From Imbricaverruca yamaguchii (taxonomy: Eukaryota > Arthropoda > Thecostraca > Neoverrucidae), in NCBI GenBank assembly GCA_034440575.1, contig JAOTOL010001660.1, positions 815,001 through 879,000 on the forward strand: a stretch of 64,000 bases of DNA, given 5' to 3'. The translations under genes were made by a program, and so were the position numbers. Positions within the stretch are counted from its first letter, which is position 1, and every line of letters begins with the position of its first letter. Shown one piece after another: positions 24,166 through 35,703 of this stretch. The notes under the pieces are model-generated. The model was not told the DNA's origin. It did no database searches and saw only the letters and a list, made by a program, of their open reading frames with translations.

Positions 24166-24347
24166 AAGCCGAAGCCGAAGCCGAAGCCGAAGCCGAAGCA
24201 CTCTGCACTCTGCACTCTGCACTCTGCACTATGCACTCTGCACTCTGCACTCTGCACTCTGCACTCTGCACTCTGCACTCTGCACTCTGTACTATGCACT
24301 CTGCACTATGCACTCTGCACTCTGCACTCTGCACTCTGCACTCTGCA
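24150..24347. repeat. (GAAGCC)n followed by (ACTCTGC)n
   Basis: About seven GAAGCC units follow directly on the tgcgaagcc of the immunoglobulin-like exon. About 23 units of ACTCTGC then end at ctctgcatctg, where the reverse transcriptase fragment begins. A few units are changed to actAtgc or tgtact. Confidence 0.96.
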
Positions 24348-24735
24348 TCTGTTATTGCCCTAAAGACCTTCAAATCGTCCGCAAATTTCAAAACTTTACT
24401 GCTTAGGCCACTTTCAATGTTAGTTATAAATATAATGAACAGTAATGGCCCTAGTACTGACCCCTGGGGGACTCCACTAAGAACATTTTGCCATGATGAC
24501 TTTTTACCATTTAGCCTCACTCTTTGCTGTCTATCTGAAAGCTACAACTCTATCCATTTTAAGATGCTACCTGCAATACCATGGGACTGAAGCTGCATCA
24601 TTAACCGTTTATGGGGTACCTTCTCAAAGGCCTTACTAAAGTCAAGATATGCTACATCAACTGATCAAATCAACTGATTTCCCTGATCAAATTGTTCTGT
24701 GGTGAAGTTCAAAAAGTCCAAGAGTAGTGCCGTAG
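24348..24735 (-). mobile_element. CR1-like LINE, reverse transcriptase fragment
   Basis: Minus-strand translation gives LDFLNFTTEQFDQGN, then DVAYLDFSKAF, SGVPQGSVLGPLLF and KFADDLKV in the correct order for a non-LTR reverse transcriptase palm. FADD carries the catalytic aspartates. One in-frame TAG interrupts it between the YLDFSKAF block and the SGVPQGS block, and another stop precedes DVAYLDF. The fragment is cut at the heptamer array on one side and at about 24735 on the other, with no 5' or 3' end. It is inactive. Confidence 0.88.
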
Positions 24736-25540
24736 TAAGAGTAGTAAGAATAGTGCCGATCTAAAGTGCCGATGCAGTTCATAGATCACTTAATCACTCG
24801 CTTTCCAAGATCATTGCGCCATTTTAATGTAAGGAGTTCCTTAAATACTAGTGCTGTTAGCATCACTTTATTATACACCAGCGACCTTGTCATATGCAAC
24901 AAATGGACACTTGCCCTCACATCGTTCCCATGATATTTAATCTTTAATCAACTTTAACGATGTATAGCGGCAGTAGCAATTGATCGGGAATACCTTCATT
25001 GAAACGAGTGATAAATTCTGAGAAAGTTCCATGGGGGAATTTTTACCTAATACCATCCTTTGTTCAAAATATTACATTTCATATGCGACGCCATCATGCT
25101 TCCGGCGTTCCCCATACTAAAGCTACACGGAAATATTTGAAAATGTCAACTTTAGAACGAAATTGACGTACAGTAATGGCCGTTATACCAGAATCTAAGA
25201 GTGGTATCAGCTAATACAGAAATGGCAAATGTATCCAGCACACCGGAGGAAAAATCTCGAGATAGCATACTTTCTTTGTTTTTGAAAATTATCTTCAAGA
25301 TTTAGCATCTAGCGACTGCGGCCGCCATGCGACAAAAAGGCATGCTTACAGTTCAAATTTCCGCCGCTAGGTGCAAACGAAGCGCTAGCAGTGGCATGGC
25401 CGCGCGTGTCCACTATCGAGATAAGCTAATGTTTGTTTGGCACCGCTTTTCAACGCTAAGCGTCCCCGACAATATAACCTGGAGTTGATGGTGGATGCCA
25501 TTTTTGGAAACTTTGTTTCTTTGAAGGCAAGCTGGATGGG
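24736..25540. other. unassigned sequence
   Basis: AT-rich. A short direct repeat agtagtgccg/agtagtaaga lies at 24723-24760. No gene or repeat family is recognised. Confidence 0.35.
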
Positions 25541-26367
25541 GGAAGGGGTCGGCGACGACCACCTCCCCCCCCCCACACTAAGGTTTTTCGTGGATAGTGA
25601 AAGAACGGCGCGGCAGCGCGCTGAAATTTGGCTTCCCTTTTCCCACATCAATTCGGCATGTTGTCTAAAAATGAGTCCGGTCACCTAGGGTCAACGAGTT
25701 AGTTAAGGTCAAGTTAGGTCACCTAAAAAAAGTTAAACCAGTCGTCACGCTTTAACGGATAAAGATATTTTAATGAAGCTGTCTGTGTTCGCTTATCTTT
25801 AGGGATGCAACAAAACGTATGAGAGGAATTTGTCATTTTTTCGTTTTTGATTACTTTTACGTTAAAAATTGCGTATTTGCGTATTGTTCAAATCGAAGAT
25901 TCTGGCTAAAATAAGCACTTTTTATCAGAGCAAGTTGACTTTGAACAACGTTTTCGGTCCGCTCCACCCATTAGAAAGGGAAAATATAAAATCATGAAAA
26001 CACAAAGTATTGCAATGTCAAAAAGTTCTTTGATTTTTGGGTGGCCAAAAATTGAATGATCCTGGTCGATTTCGCTTTCCTTTTTTTATTCCAAATAATG
26101 TATTTTTCTTCAAATCTCCCCTCAAAATTAGCATCTCAGTGCCACAAACGTAATGTAAATCGTGAAAATCTAGGGCCCCTTGTGACGTCACTTTTTGCGT
26201 GGATAATTTGTGGGAGGGGGGGGGGTGATATCTGGCCTTACTCGTCGAGCGCTTTCCGATGACATATTTCGTTTACGTGCGACACTTAGTTTGAAGATTT
26301 GAGGGGGCCTCTATCGACCCCCCACATGACAGAGTGGGAGGATCTAACAGGAGAGAGAAAGGGTTAA
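25541..26367 (+). mobile_element. TTAA-type MITE family A, copy A2
   Basis: Aligns along its length with the other family A copies (gcggatag-like start, ttgccatttttc, gcaacaaaacgtatgagagg, gattctggctaaaataagc, gagcgctttccgatgacat). The left terminal repeat is degraded. The right end gagagagaaaGGGTTAA keeps the TTAA at 26364-26367. AGGTCA-agtt-AGGTCA lies at 25706-25721, and a weaker cGGTCA-ccta-GGGTCA lies just before it. It is non-coding. Confidence 0.82.
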
Positions 26368-26739
26368 AACAGATTCCATGCGTCTCAAAAAGTGTTATTC
26401 ATACCATATGAATTGCTATAACAGGGCTTCGATTCTCCACCGAGGGACTAATTATCACCGATGGACTCTTGTCACAGCGGGACACACTGTCACTGACGGT
26501 AGCTTCTGTCTCACGGGGGAGCGCGCTCGGAGACACTTACTTTGTTGCCTGTCTGAGCCGTTAGAGAAGTCCGGCTCAACGTTGATCCACTGTGCGTCAT
26601 GAGGAGTGGCAGTAACGACACGGCCCGCACCAGCCTCATGACGGCTGGATCCGCAGGGCGGCAAAGGTGGTTTGTGCACCGGCAGCGGCGGCCTATACAC
26701 GTACCGCTTCCGAAGATATCAGTCCTCCGCAGTCACGAT
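26368..26739. other. unassigned sequence
   Basis: No recognised gene. The motif accgatggactcttgtcacagcg is preceded by similar accgagggactaattatcacc, a weak short duplication. Confidence 0.3.
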
Positions 26740-27068
26740 CACTGAGAATGCTCGGGGAAATAAATAGGAATGTATCATACAGAAGTGAGGAAGTGATCAG
26801 GAAGCTTTACTGTGCATACGTCAGGCCACATTTGGAATGCTGCATCCAAGCTTGGTCTCCTAGCTATGAAAAAGGTTGTTGGCTTTTAGAGAGAGTGCAA
26901 AATAGGGCTACACAAATGCTTAATGGCATAAGCAACCTGGCATATGAGGAAAGATTGAAGAAATTGAATATGTTTTCACTTAGATATAGAAGGCTGAGAG
27001 GAGATCTCATCGAGGTCTTTAAATTTTTTAAAGGTTTGGAGGGGGGAAACCTGAGGAAAAATTTTTAA

Positions 27069-27120
<52 letters not shown>

Positions 27121-27200
27121 AAAAAAAAAAAAAAAAAAAAAAAAAAACCCCACCAAAAAGGAGGGAAAAAAAAAAAAAAAAAAACAAAAAAAAAAACAAG

Positions 27201-27261
<61 letters not shown>

Positions 27262-27380
27262 TTTTTTTTTATAAAAAAAGGGGGATTTATTTTTTTTTTG
27301 GGCAATTGGTTCAGTGTACAGAGTGCATCCAAGAAGGGCCTTGTGCTCATAGTTGACTATTTGTATATCTTTATGTTTTA
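26740..27380 (+). mobile_element. CR1-like LINE 3' end, copy 1 (with A-rich block)
   Basis: Translation gives LRMLGEINRNVSYRSEEVI, YVRPHLECCIQAWSPSYEKG, LLERVQNRATQML and RRLRGDLIEVFKFF. This is the conserved C-terminal region after the reverse transcriptase in CR1-type elements. From 27067 the sequence becomes almost pure A until 27299. The 3' untranslated end then resumes (ggcaattggttcagtgtaca, then gaagggccttgtgctcatag) and finishes with tctttatgtttta. The element is 5' truncated. Confidence 0.88.
27067..27299. other. A-rich block, probable sequence artefact
   Basis: About 230 bases of A broken by isolated C, a few G runs and a T run. Aligning copy 1 with copy 2 (same element, 416-base offset fixed at acct 27049/27465) predicts that the 3' motif gggcaaNtgg should start at 27302; it starts at 27300. 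The block therefore has the length of the missing LINE sequence to within two bases. A replaced or miscalled stretch fits better than an inserted poly(A) tail. Confidence 0.7.
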
Positions 27381-27815
27381 TGAAGAAATTGAATGGTTTT
27401 CACTTAGATATAGAAGTTTCCATCGAGGTCTTTAAATTTGTCCATGGTCTAGAGGAGTGGGGATACCTCGGGGAAATATTTGAATGGAACAGAAATGATG
27501 CAATTAGAGGTCATAAATTCAAAATTAAAGTTAACCGCAGCAGAACAAGGTTAAGGCAAACTTTCGTCACCAACAGGGTAGTAGAACACTGGAACCAGCT
27601 GCCAGAAAACATTGTCAGTAGCAGCACATTGAACATCTTTAAAAACAGCATAGACAATCATAAGAATAGAGGGCTTGTTTTTCAGTATTACAGGGAGGGC
27701 TGATTGACAGATTTGGTGGGCAACTGGTTCAGTGTACAGAGTGCAACCAAGGAGGGCCCTTGTGGCTCATAGTTGCACTAATCTTTTATGTCTTTATGTC
27801 TTTATGTCTTTACGA
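27381..27815 (+). mobile_element. CR1-like LINE 3' end, copy 2, with (TTTATGTC)n tail
   Basis: Starts at tgaagaaattgaatgg inside the homologue of copy 1 position 26956, immediately after copy 1's tail. Translation gives EVFKFVHGLEE, RGHKFKIKVNRSRTRLR, TNRVVEHWNQLPE and LNIFKNSIDNH, typical of the extreme C-terminus of CR1-type ORF2. The 3' untranslated part (gggcaactggttcagtgtac) ends in cttttatg followed by TCTTTATG repeats, the short tandem tail used by CR1-like elements instead of poly(A). Confidence 0.9.
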
Positions 27816-27849
27816 CGATTCTCGTGCTGCACGCTATTCAGCCAGTTGA

Positions 27850-28203
27850 ACACCGATGTCCGAGCCCAGCACATCTTTGTCCGAACACAGCGCAGCTCTG
27901 TCCGAACACAGCACAGCTCTGTCCGAACACAGCACAGCTCTGTTCGAACACAGCGCAGCTCTGTCCGAACCCAGCGCACCTCTGTCCGAACACAGCACAG
28001 ATATGTCCGAACACAGCACAGCTCTGTCCGAGCACAGCACATATCTTGAACACAGCACCTCTGTCCGAACACAGCACAGCTCTGTCCGAACACAGCACAG
28101 CTCTGTCCGAACACAGCGCACCTCTGTCCGAACACAGCACCTCTCTGTCCGAACACAGCACAGCTCTGTCCGAACACAGCGCAGCTCTGTCCGAACACGG
28201 CAC
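27850..28203. repeat. 21-bp minisatellite, about 17 copies
   Basis: Units TCTGTCCGAACACAGCACAG plus c, with gcgcagc, gcgcacc, cagatatg and gagcacag variants. One unit near 28046 is shortened. Because 21 is divisible by three, every frame stays open; the cysteine- or serine-rich translations are not genes. Confidence 0.96.
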
Positions 28204-28509
28204 ACTGGGCCACTCGTCACGGTCGGTCGGCGTAGCCGGCAGTTGTTCAGTAGGGTCGGCAGATCGCGCGTATGTGGTGTGTGCAGGTGTGTGTGTGCGG
28301 GTGGTCTGACCGGCGGCCCGTCGGTCGCCAGCGACGCAAAGGACGGCTGAGACGGGTCTCGTCCGGCTTCAACGCATGGCAGGTGCCGAGCAGGACGCCA
28401 TCGTCGCCCCATTTCAGCGAAAGCCTAGCGCGACGCCGACGTGGCTCTACTGGCTGCACTGACCATGCACCAGTGAGCATATATTTTCGGACTATGGTCC
28501 AGCTCGTCT
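28204..28509. other. GC-rich unassigned sequence
   Basis: GC-rich with a short gtgtgtgcaggtgtgtgtgtg run at 28276. Several overlapping open frames, none supported. Confidence 0.3.
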
Positions 28510-28785
28510 TCATTTCTGATTCCAAGTAAGTTTTGTTTTAAAATCGTCTCCAAAATGAATTCCCCAGAGTCAAAAACATGATATCATCCGTAGCCACATC
28601 AACTCCCTGGTGACATCGGTTTGGGGGATGACATTCTTGGGTGATTTCTGGTCCTACTCGTCGAGCGAATTCCTATGACCCCTCTTCCGTTTTCGTACGA
28701 TGTTTGGCTTGGAGAGTAAAGGAGTGTTATCATGAAACGCCGTGACGGGATGTGAGTAACTGACCGGAATAACGGGGAGGGTTAA
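28510..28785 (+). mobile_element. family A, copy A5 (right third only)
   Basis: Matches the right end of family A (aaaatgaaNtccNcagag, gtgacNtc, ctactcgtcgagcg, ttccNatgac, gttttcgt) and finishes with ctgaccggaataacggggagGGTTAA, preserving the terminal TTAA at 28782-28785. The left two thirds are missing. Confidence 0.78.
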
Positions 28786-29229
28786 AACGTACTTGATGCG
28801 AACACAATCGCGGACTAACCTTTGATAATGCCAGCCGCCGAACAGAAGACGAAGGTGTATGCGTACCGGCGATGTTACTGACATCTGGTGGTAAATACTG
28901 GTAGTTTGATTTCGCTGTTATAAGAGCATGAATAATCCACAAATTGCTTGTTAAAATATGAACTTGAACATCAGTTTGCAAACATAAACTGCAATGCTAC
29001 TCTACGAAAATCGATCGGATCTTCAAGCGTGGCTGTATTGCGCGGTAATTTGACCACTGCAAAACTGGCTACAGCAAGGCGTGATGAGTATGCGCACATA
29101 CAATTCGACATGCATGGGAAACTCCACCTCAGGGGAGTTAGCAAAGGTGGCTCTGCCTGGTGACTGCTTACACAATATAATGTAGTTAATACGCACACCA
29201 TGGCTTTCTTACATTATTCATTTTTCTTA
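28786..29229. other. unassigned sequence
   Basis: No gene or repeat recognised. Confidence 0.3.
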
Positions 29230-30060
29230 TGCTTCTTTCCAACAAATTCGCTGCCCAATAGCTGTCCCGTTATATTCGATATGGCAATGATGTGAAAAAT
29301 GAAAGTGACGAAAGAGATTGCGAATCATATTTTGAGTCCGAACAAATGACAACCCTGCGCATGGGATATGACAGAGAAAACGGTTGCGAATATAACGGAT
29401 GGCAATGAGGATGGCATGTAATTCAGCGATGAAAATTGATGTTCGGTCTGGTAATCGATGTTGTTTTTTGTATGCTCCCGAAACTATTGCATTTCCTGTA
29501 AGGTTAGCGTTTGTAGAACCGTCAGTAAAAACGAATGGCACATGGTGATAACGAGCCCGAAGTTGGTGGAACTTTTTGTTTAGTATATTCTGAATAAAGC
29601 TGTGATTTTGGAGTCATGGTTATATATAGAATATGTCGTTCGGCTATTTGTCACGGTGGTGTAGTTGGTGGAGAAATAGCAGTAATGGGTAGAATGATGA
29701 AACGAAGTTGCTCAGAAAGTGTTTTGACCAGAAATGGTATGGTGAGACAAGTCGTTTTTCGGCTGGACCTAGATAACGATTATTCAAGTTTGGGAGTATT
29801 TGCAATGAAGCGTGTGTGAGGTGGCTTGAATGAAATTGAATTTTGTAGGCGTACCTAAGTGTTTGTTGCATTCTGAAGAGAGCAAATGGAGGAATTCCCG
29901 ATTCTGCTTCTAAGGAAATAGCGGGTGAAGTAGTCATTGCATCGAGTGCGATACGGATAAATTTATTTTGAATGATTTCTGAAATTTGTAAAGAGGATGT
30001 GCTGGCACCAGCATAGACTACTGAACCGTATCCAATGATGGGGAACACTAAAGGCCTGTT
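29230..30060 (-). mobile_element. I-like LINE remnant: post-RT region and RNase H
   Basis: Reading down the minus strand, the first open part gives IGYGSVVYAGAS, IIQNKFIRIALDAMTTSPAI and ESGIPPFALFR, the region following the reverse transcriptase in I/R1/Jockey-type elements. After a gap with stops, a second part gives FTDGS and IFIAELHAILIAIRYI, the first acidic motifs of an RNase H domain; the rest of the domain is poorly conserved. Presence of RNase H favours the I group. The element is truncated at both sides and interrupted. Confidence 0.85.
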
Positions 30061-32009
30061 TACACGCGACAGAATCCCGGAAAAATTGTGCGTCGGGAAT
30101 AATTGTTAAACTTGCATGCAAGTCAGTTCAGTGAACAACAACCACAGTTATCATTGAGATTGTGGATATGCAAACTATAATTATCTACAGCAGCCCACCC
30201 AGCACACTATCAGCTTGATGTTTGCCTATGTACCTAGGTAGGTACATGCCCAATGACAATGTGCATGCATTCAATATTGATATGGAGCAACCCAGTCTCA
30301 AACGGAACAAACGAGAGCAACTTGTGAGCCAATCTGCCAGCTCATGATACCATTGTAGAAAAAAGTCAGCAAGAAGCAACATAGACACTGCATTGTAATT
30401 GATATTCCTGAGGAAAGCAATAGGTACTAAGCATAACTACAAAACATCATAAACCTTACAGTGTCATACAAGACCAATGTCTGCATCTGTCTGCAAGACC
30501 AATTTCTGCATTGAGCCTTAAAAGCCGCCTAAGGAGCTAAGATACCATTACTTTAGAAGGTGAACCAAAGTTAACCAAAGTTCCCCTTCGGGCATTGGCG
30601 ACATTTGTATCCCTCTTATATCCGAAAAAAACAGCAACAGAAATCGTGAGCACTTTGAACTGTCATTACCAGTCAAGCGAAGATTGTTGCAGACAATGAT
30701 GTCGTCGAGTTTTCTCGTCTTGATGAGTGCGATAGACAGAAGATTATCCAGTTCCTTAGAGAAACTGGCAAGCTCCTTGCATTTCTTGGGAAAATACACG
30801 GCCAACATATAAAGCTTTCCTCGTGAAATACGTTAAGTATCTTGACCTTGTGAAACGTTAGGTGAACCGAAGCGTTGTTGAGAAGGAGGCCAAAGCTTTG
30901 AGCAAAATCTGTTGTCGCTGTCTACCAAACATGTGTGGTTACATCGTACTTGCACATCATGGTAAATCATGCACACCAAGTCATCAGCAAAATCGGGTCT
31001 CTGGGGACATTTTACCAACAAAGCGAAGAATACTTCAACCACAGTGTAACCGCCACCCTTTTTCTGGTACAAAGTTCTCTCGACGATGTTTCATCTATTT
31101 TCGGTATTCTTTCACAATATATATGCTGGTATCATTAGCTATTTATACAGCTATTATCATTAGTAATAGTAAATCGTAAGTATACTTAGTGAATCTGATA
31201 GCTTGGAGCGACCTAGGATTATAATGTGCCATGTTATCTTGGATAGGTAAGCGTGCCTGCTCCCAGAGTCACTCAACATTCCCACTCTTAGAATTTCTAG
31301 TGGATCGAAGTATGGTGGGCTTGGATGGTAAGCCTGCATCCGTCAAATGACGTGATCCCTTAGTCAAATTTCCCTAGTAGGCCACGTCCACCATAGCCGT
31401 AGGTACGTCTAAAAAATGGTGTGGGGAGGGAGAAACCCTTATTGCAGTTCATTCTTACGATGCATCCCCATAGCACTACTGTTAAATGTTCACACACCTA
31501 TGATGTCTTCCCGACGCCCGTGGATTCAGGAACGGCGGAAGTGGCGAAGGCGGTGGTATATCCAAGGGGGATAACCGAGCCATGTGCCCTTACATCTCCA
31601 TGTGATGGTCGGCAGGCATGGCCAGTGGGATGAGTTCCGACTCTGAGTCCGGTGGCGAGCTGGGACAAATATGCACACAGAACACACAGAACACAGAACA
31701 CACAGAAACACGGAACGGAAATACGATAAAACAATTCGCGCGGGGTGTCAGGTGTCACCCCTGGAAACAAACGAAAATAGCGACGCTCATCACCCACGAA
31801 AATAACAAATGGAGAACTGCGGCAACGAGCAGTCAGTCGCGCCAAAACAACGGCAGAGCGAAGTACTCAGCGGCCTGTGGTAGTGCGCAGCGGCCTCTGA
31901 CATTACTGAATACGCCATGCATGTTGTCCAGTGAACTTTTATCTACGGATACTGGACACCAACTCCGGCGCCTTCGTTCAACCACTGCACCAGTGAGACA
32001 CAACGGCTT
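30061..32009. other. unassigned sequence
   Basis: About 1.9 kb of mainly AT-rich sequence. atgtacctaggtaggtacat at 30226 is a small imperfect palindrome, and agaacacacagaacacagaac at 31678 a short imperfect repeat. No gene recognised. Confidence 0.3.
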
Positions 32010-32260
32010 GGGCGAGCGCATCAACTTCGCTTTGTATCGTATCGGCGAGCGCGGAAGTGCGCGTTCGAATCCCGCCTATAGCTGGGTCGTCGCGGTGGCG
32101 TTCTGCAGGACCACCCCTGTGTCTTCTGTCGATGTGTCGCGCCTTCGACATGTCCGAATGCCATCTGTTGGAAACTCTTGGAACGTCGGACTGAATGGAA
32201 CGTGCCGCGTCCAGCGCCATCTGCCGACACATGGTGGCCCGCGTAAAAACGGCAACGTTG
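32008..32260 (+). mobile_element. probable tRNA-derived SINE
   Basis: A sequence of tRNA-like size, with gcttgggcgagcgcatcaac as a possible degenerate A box and gcgTTCGAATCCCGC at 32068 as a good B box, precedes about 180 bp of GC-rich body ending near ggcccgcgtaaaaacggc. The cloverleaf is incomplete. No second copy was found in the window, so the SINE assignment is tentative. Confidence 0.4.
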
Positions 32261-33789
32261 TTACCTTGAATGGGTTCATCGGCGGGTCAGTTTTTTCTCG
32301 GAACATATTTCATGCAATATGGTACACCGTGTGTCATCAATATGTGGCATGTCATCTGCATCATGGTTGCGAACAGGGAAAAATAACCACCTATAAATGA
32401 ATTAAGAATATCACTACTCATTGTAGTATGTTATTGACGACTTGAAATGTCACGTTTCGTCGGCAGGCACCTAAGCTCTTGAAGGTAAGCGCATTGTAAG
32501 CTTTGAAGGTAAGTACAACTTCGTTTCGATTACGACTGTGGTTCATGAGTAACTACAGAACAAAAAAGGGAGAAAAAATATAACTACCTACAGCTATGGT
32601 GAAGGCCACCCTCCCCCGGTTCGTCCTCGATAACCAACCTGTTTCCAAATTCGGATGCGCCACAGGCAAACTGAACAACCACATTGAGAGCCCACGCGGG
32701 TATTAAACATTTGAAGTCCACTGAAATATTGGTGGCATATGTGATGTATGCATGAGCATGGGCATGGGCATGGAAATGGGCATGTTTTCACATAATTGTG
32801 CAACTGGTTAAGCTAAACAATACTTGTATGATTCACAATGGCTATGCAAGAGATTAATCGACCTGACATGAATGCAATATTGCGAAATTATTCAGACGTG
32901 GCTGGTACCAATTTGCATCGACATCAAACTAACATGTATATGTAATGTAATCCATGAGTAATCATTTCGTGTAAGTCAAGGTCCAAGCTGCTATTTTATA
33001 CCGCGCGGTAGGAAGATTCATATTCCAATCCAAAATGCGATCACCTGATGACTTTGGCTGAACATGATATTTTCCACTCCTCAGTTTGTGAAAACCTACG
33101 GCAGTATTTGTCAGGAGAGGTAGGGCTCAGACAAGAACATAAAGTCAACATCCTCATAAAGACATCAACCCGGTCGCATATTAGTTGCGGTATATCAGAG
33201 TCAAATAGCACCAAGCATGGAGATGCTGGGAATTATGATCCTTAATAGCTTGGATTGACATGCAATTACCTCAAATATTAAGGCGCGCGCACTTTCTGAT
33301 CGTAAGAATAATTTATGCACTTTTATGATAAATGTTGTCAAAAGTAGGATCGTATCTCTGTTCAAATCTTGGTAAACGATTGGAGTCTCCGATGCCAGTG
33401 TGCACTTTGAATGGCAAAATGGCAATTTTCGACTGATGCTACTACTGTCAGCCATTCTTTGCTTGCTTAGCCGCGGCAACGTAGCCAAGAGTGCAGCGAT
33501 CGCCAGCATCCTGAGGGTCGGATGGACCTTTCTTGGCCAATTTCGTGCGCTGAAAACCCAAGGATTGATTTCATTCATGGCAGCCCTTTCCGGAATATCA
33601 TCGGGCTCTTTAGGCAGCGTGAGATATTACAAATTCCACAGGACAGAAATTTCAAAGGATTTCTTAAACTTCGGAGCCTTTTGGGACACTTTGCTTCTTC
33701 AGGTTCCTTGGAGCAGGCTGGACCACTTGGCGCTAGACGATCCCTGGTCACACATACATGGGCACATTTGAGTTCGATGGACAAGTTCT
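32261..33789. other. unassigned sequence
   Basis: About 1.5 kb without recognised gene. Repeats of gggcatgNNcat lie at 32751-32780 (gagcatgggcatgggcatgg). A 123-codon open frame at 33400-33771 has no family resemblance. Confidence 0.3.
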
Positions 33790-34360
33790 GAGAGATCTCG
33801 CTCGGGACAGGAGGGATCTTTGGGAGCTGGAGTTGAAAAGGACTCTTGTTAGAAGGGCTCTTTTGGTCGCAGGGACCAATGCGGCTGAATGGCTTCTGAA
33901 GAAGTTAGATGATCCCTGAAAGGATTCGAGCCTCTGAAGTTTAAGAGTTTCCTGGGAGCTGGAATGCTCTGGGAATTTGGAGAATTTCAGGTATCTCTGA
34001 GAAGTTGAGGGCAGCCCTAAGATCTCGGGAGCGTCCGACAGCTGGAATGCCTGCTGAGAAGAGCTGGAGCTGGAGGGATCCCCTCTGGGAGCTGGAGGGA
34101 TCCATTGAAGCTACAGGGTCCCCTTGAAGCTGGAGGGTTTCTGGTATCAGTATGGCCTCCATGTAGCTCGATTGCTCCTGCAGGAGTTAGGTGGTCCCTA
34201 GAAGGATGTGGGATCATGGAGTGTGACTGCCCTCTTGCAGTTGAATAGCTCCGGTAATTGCGAGCTGTTGAAGGACATCTAGGACTTTGTGGACTTTAGT
34301 AGCTGAAGTAGTCCCGAGAGACTGAAACCCGATTGGTAACAGGAATGGGCTCCTGGGAAC
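33790..34360. repeat. degenerate minisatellite based on GGGAGCTGGAGGGATCC
   Basis: gagctggaNNNNtc-type pieces recur every 25-35 bases (33818, 33955, 34066, 34089, 34118 and others). They are strongly diverged, with the best preserved units around 34060-34140. Confidence 0.6.
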
Positions 34361-34372
34361 TGGAGGAGTCTC

Positions 34373-35703
34373 TTAACACGCGCCCTGGAGGGGGGGGGGC
34401 GAAATCCGCCCACCCCTCCTGTTTTTCGCAGATAACTCCATATTTTACCGGCCGATATACGTCATTGTTTGTGTACCTGCTTCGAAACGAACGCAGCTTA
34501 AAGTAAGAAAAACGAAAATCGACCGAATATTTTTCGAGTTAGGGGTCGGTAAACTCAAAAACATTTCTCAGCGCCAGACCACAAATATCGGCGCTGATGC
34601 GCTTCCGCATATCGGCAAAAAGGAAGTGTTCTTGGCAACACTAGCGACTTGTTTGATGTAAATTGTTATGCTACATTGTTCCAAAGCCATGTCAGGTCAC
34701 CGAGGTCAAGTCAGGTCAAGTTTATGATAGGTTAACACACGCCCTGGAGGGGTGGATGGCGAAATCCTCCCACCCCTCCGAGTTTTGGTACACAGCTCCA
34801 TTTGGTACTGGCCAATATGCGCCATTTTTTCTGTACCTGCTTAGAAATGACCGGCGCATTGTTTAAATCAAGACAAATTAAAATCGGCCGAAAGGTTTTG
34901 AAGTTATGGGCCGTTAAATATTTTTTTTTATCGCAGCCGCAGACCACAAAAATCTGCGCTGATGCGCTTCCCGTATATTGGCAAAAGGGAAGTGTTGTTG
35001 ACAACACAAGCGGCTTGTTTGATGCATATTGTTATGCTATATCATTTAAAAGTCATGTTAGGTCGCCGAGGTCATCATGACAGGCTAATGGAACCAAGCA
35101 TGATCAACTGGAATGTTGTCATAAATGAAATGACTGTCATGCGATTGACGTCACTTTGCATGTTACTCCCTACACATCCTATTGTTTGTCATTGTGTGCC
35201 TAAGTGTTTCTATACTTTATTCATGTATTTCACTCCTTTCTTTGCGAAGCCGATTGTGCCGAGCCGCCCAACGGAGCAGTCAAGTGGGCAGCCCGGTTTC
35301 GGTAACTGGAGCAGGTAATGACCTGATAAAGTGCTCCTACATGGGTGACCTGAGGTCAAATGGCGGATCTGGCACATGCATTACATCATTAGTAATGTCC
35401 AAAACATCATTGATGCCAATTTTGGGACATTTAAACACAATCACAGCGATCCATACCCATGACAAGCCAAGCCACGCAAAACCAGAAAATTGTGTTATTG
35501 TGACCTCATTTAACCTTGAAGATATTGACCTAAGGTCAAGCAATTTGCACACAATAGAGATTACTACCATGCCCATCCACCCTGCGATTTTTCGATGCTC
35601 TAGCCTTAATGGGAGCCGAGATCTTAGGGGGGGGGGCGGATTCCACCCCCCCCCCCACCTCCAGTGCGCGTATTTTTCAGAGGCCCTCCAGGGCGCGTGT
35701 TAA
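34373..35703 (-). mobile_element. family B composite element B2 (full unit plus right 363 bp)
   Basis: Three TTAA-terminated ends are visible: TTAACACGCGCCCTGGAGG at 34373, TTAACACACGCCCTGGAGG at 34732, and CCTCCAGGGCGCGTGTTAA ending at 35703. Read on the minus strand, a full 972-bp family B unit (35703 to 34732) is followed by a second copy of only the right 363 bp, joined as TGTGTTAACCTATCATAAAC. The outer flanks both keep TTAA. The single element B1 has TTAGCCTGTCATGAAC at the corresponding internal site. AGGTCA-ccg-AGGTCA-agtc-AGGTCA lies at 34694-34718. It is non-coding. Confidence 0.88.

Noticed and set aside
33400..33771. 123-codon plus-strand frame with a hydrophobic start
   Set aside because: Leads into the degenerate GGGAGCTGGAGG repeat, with no family match.
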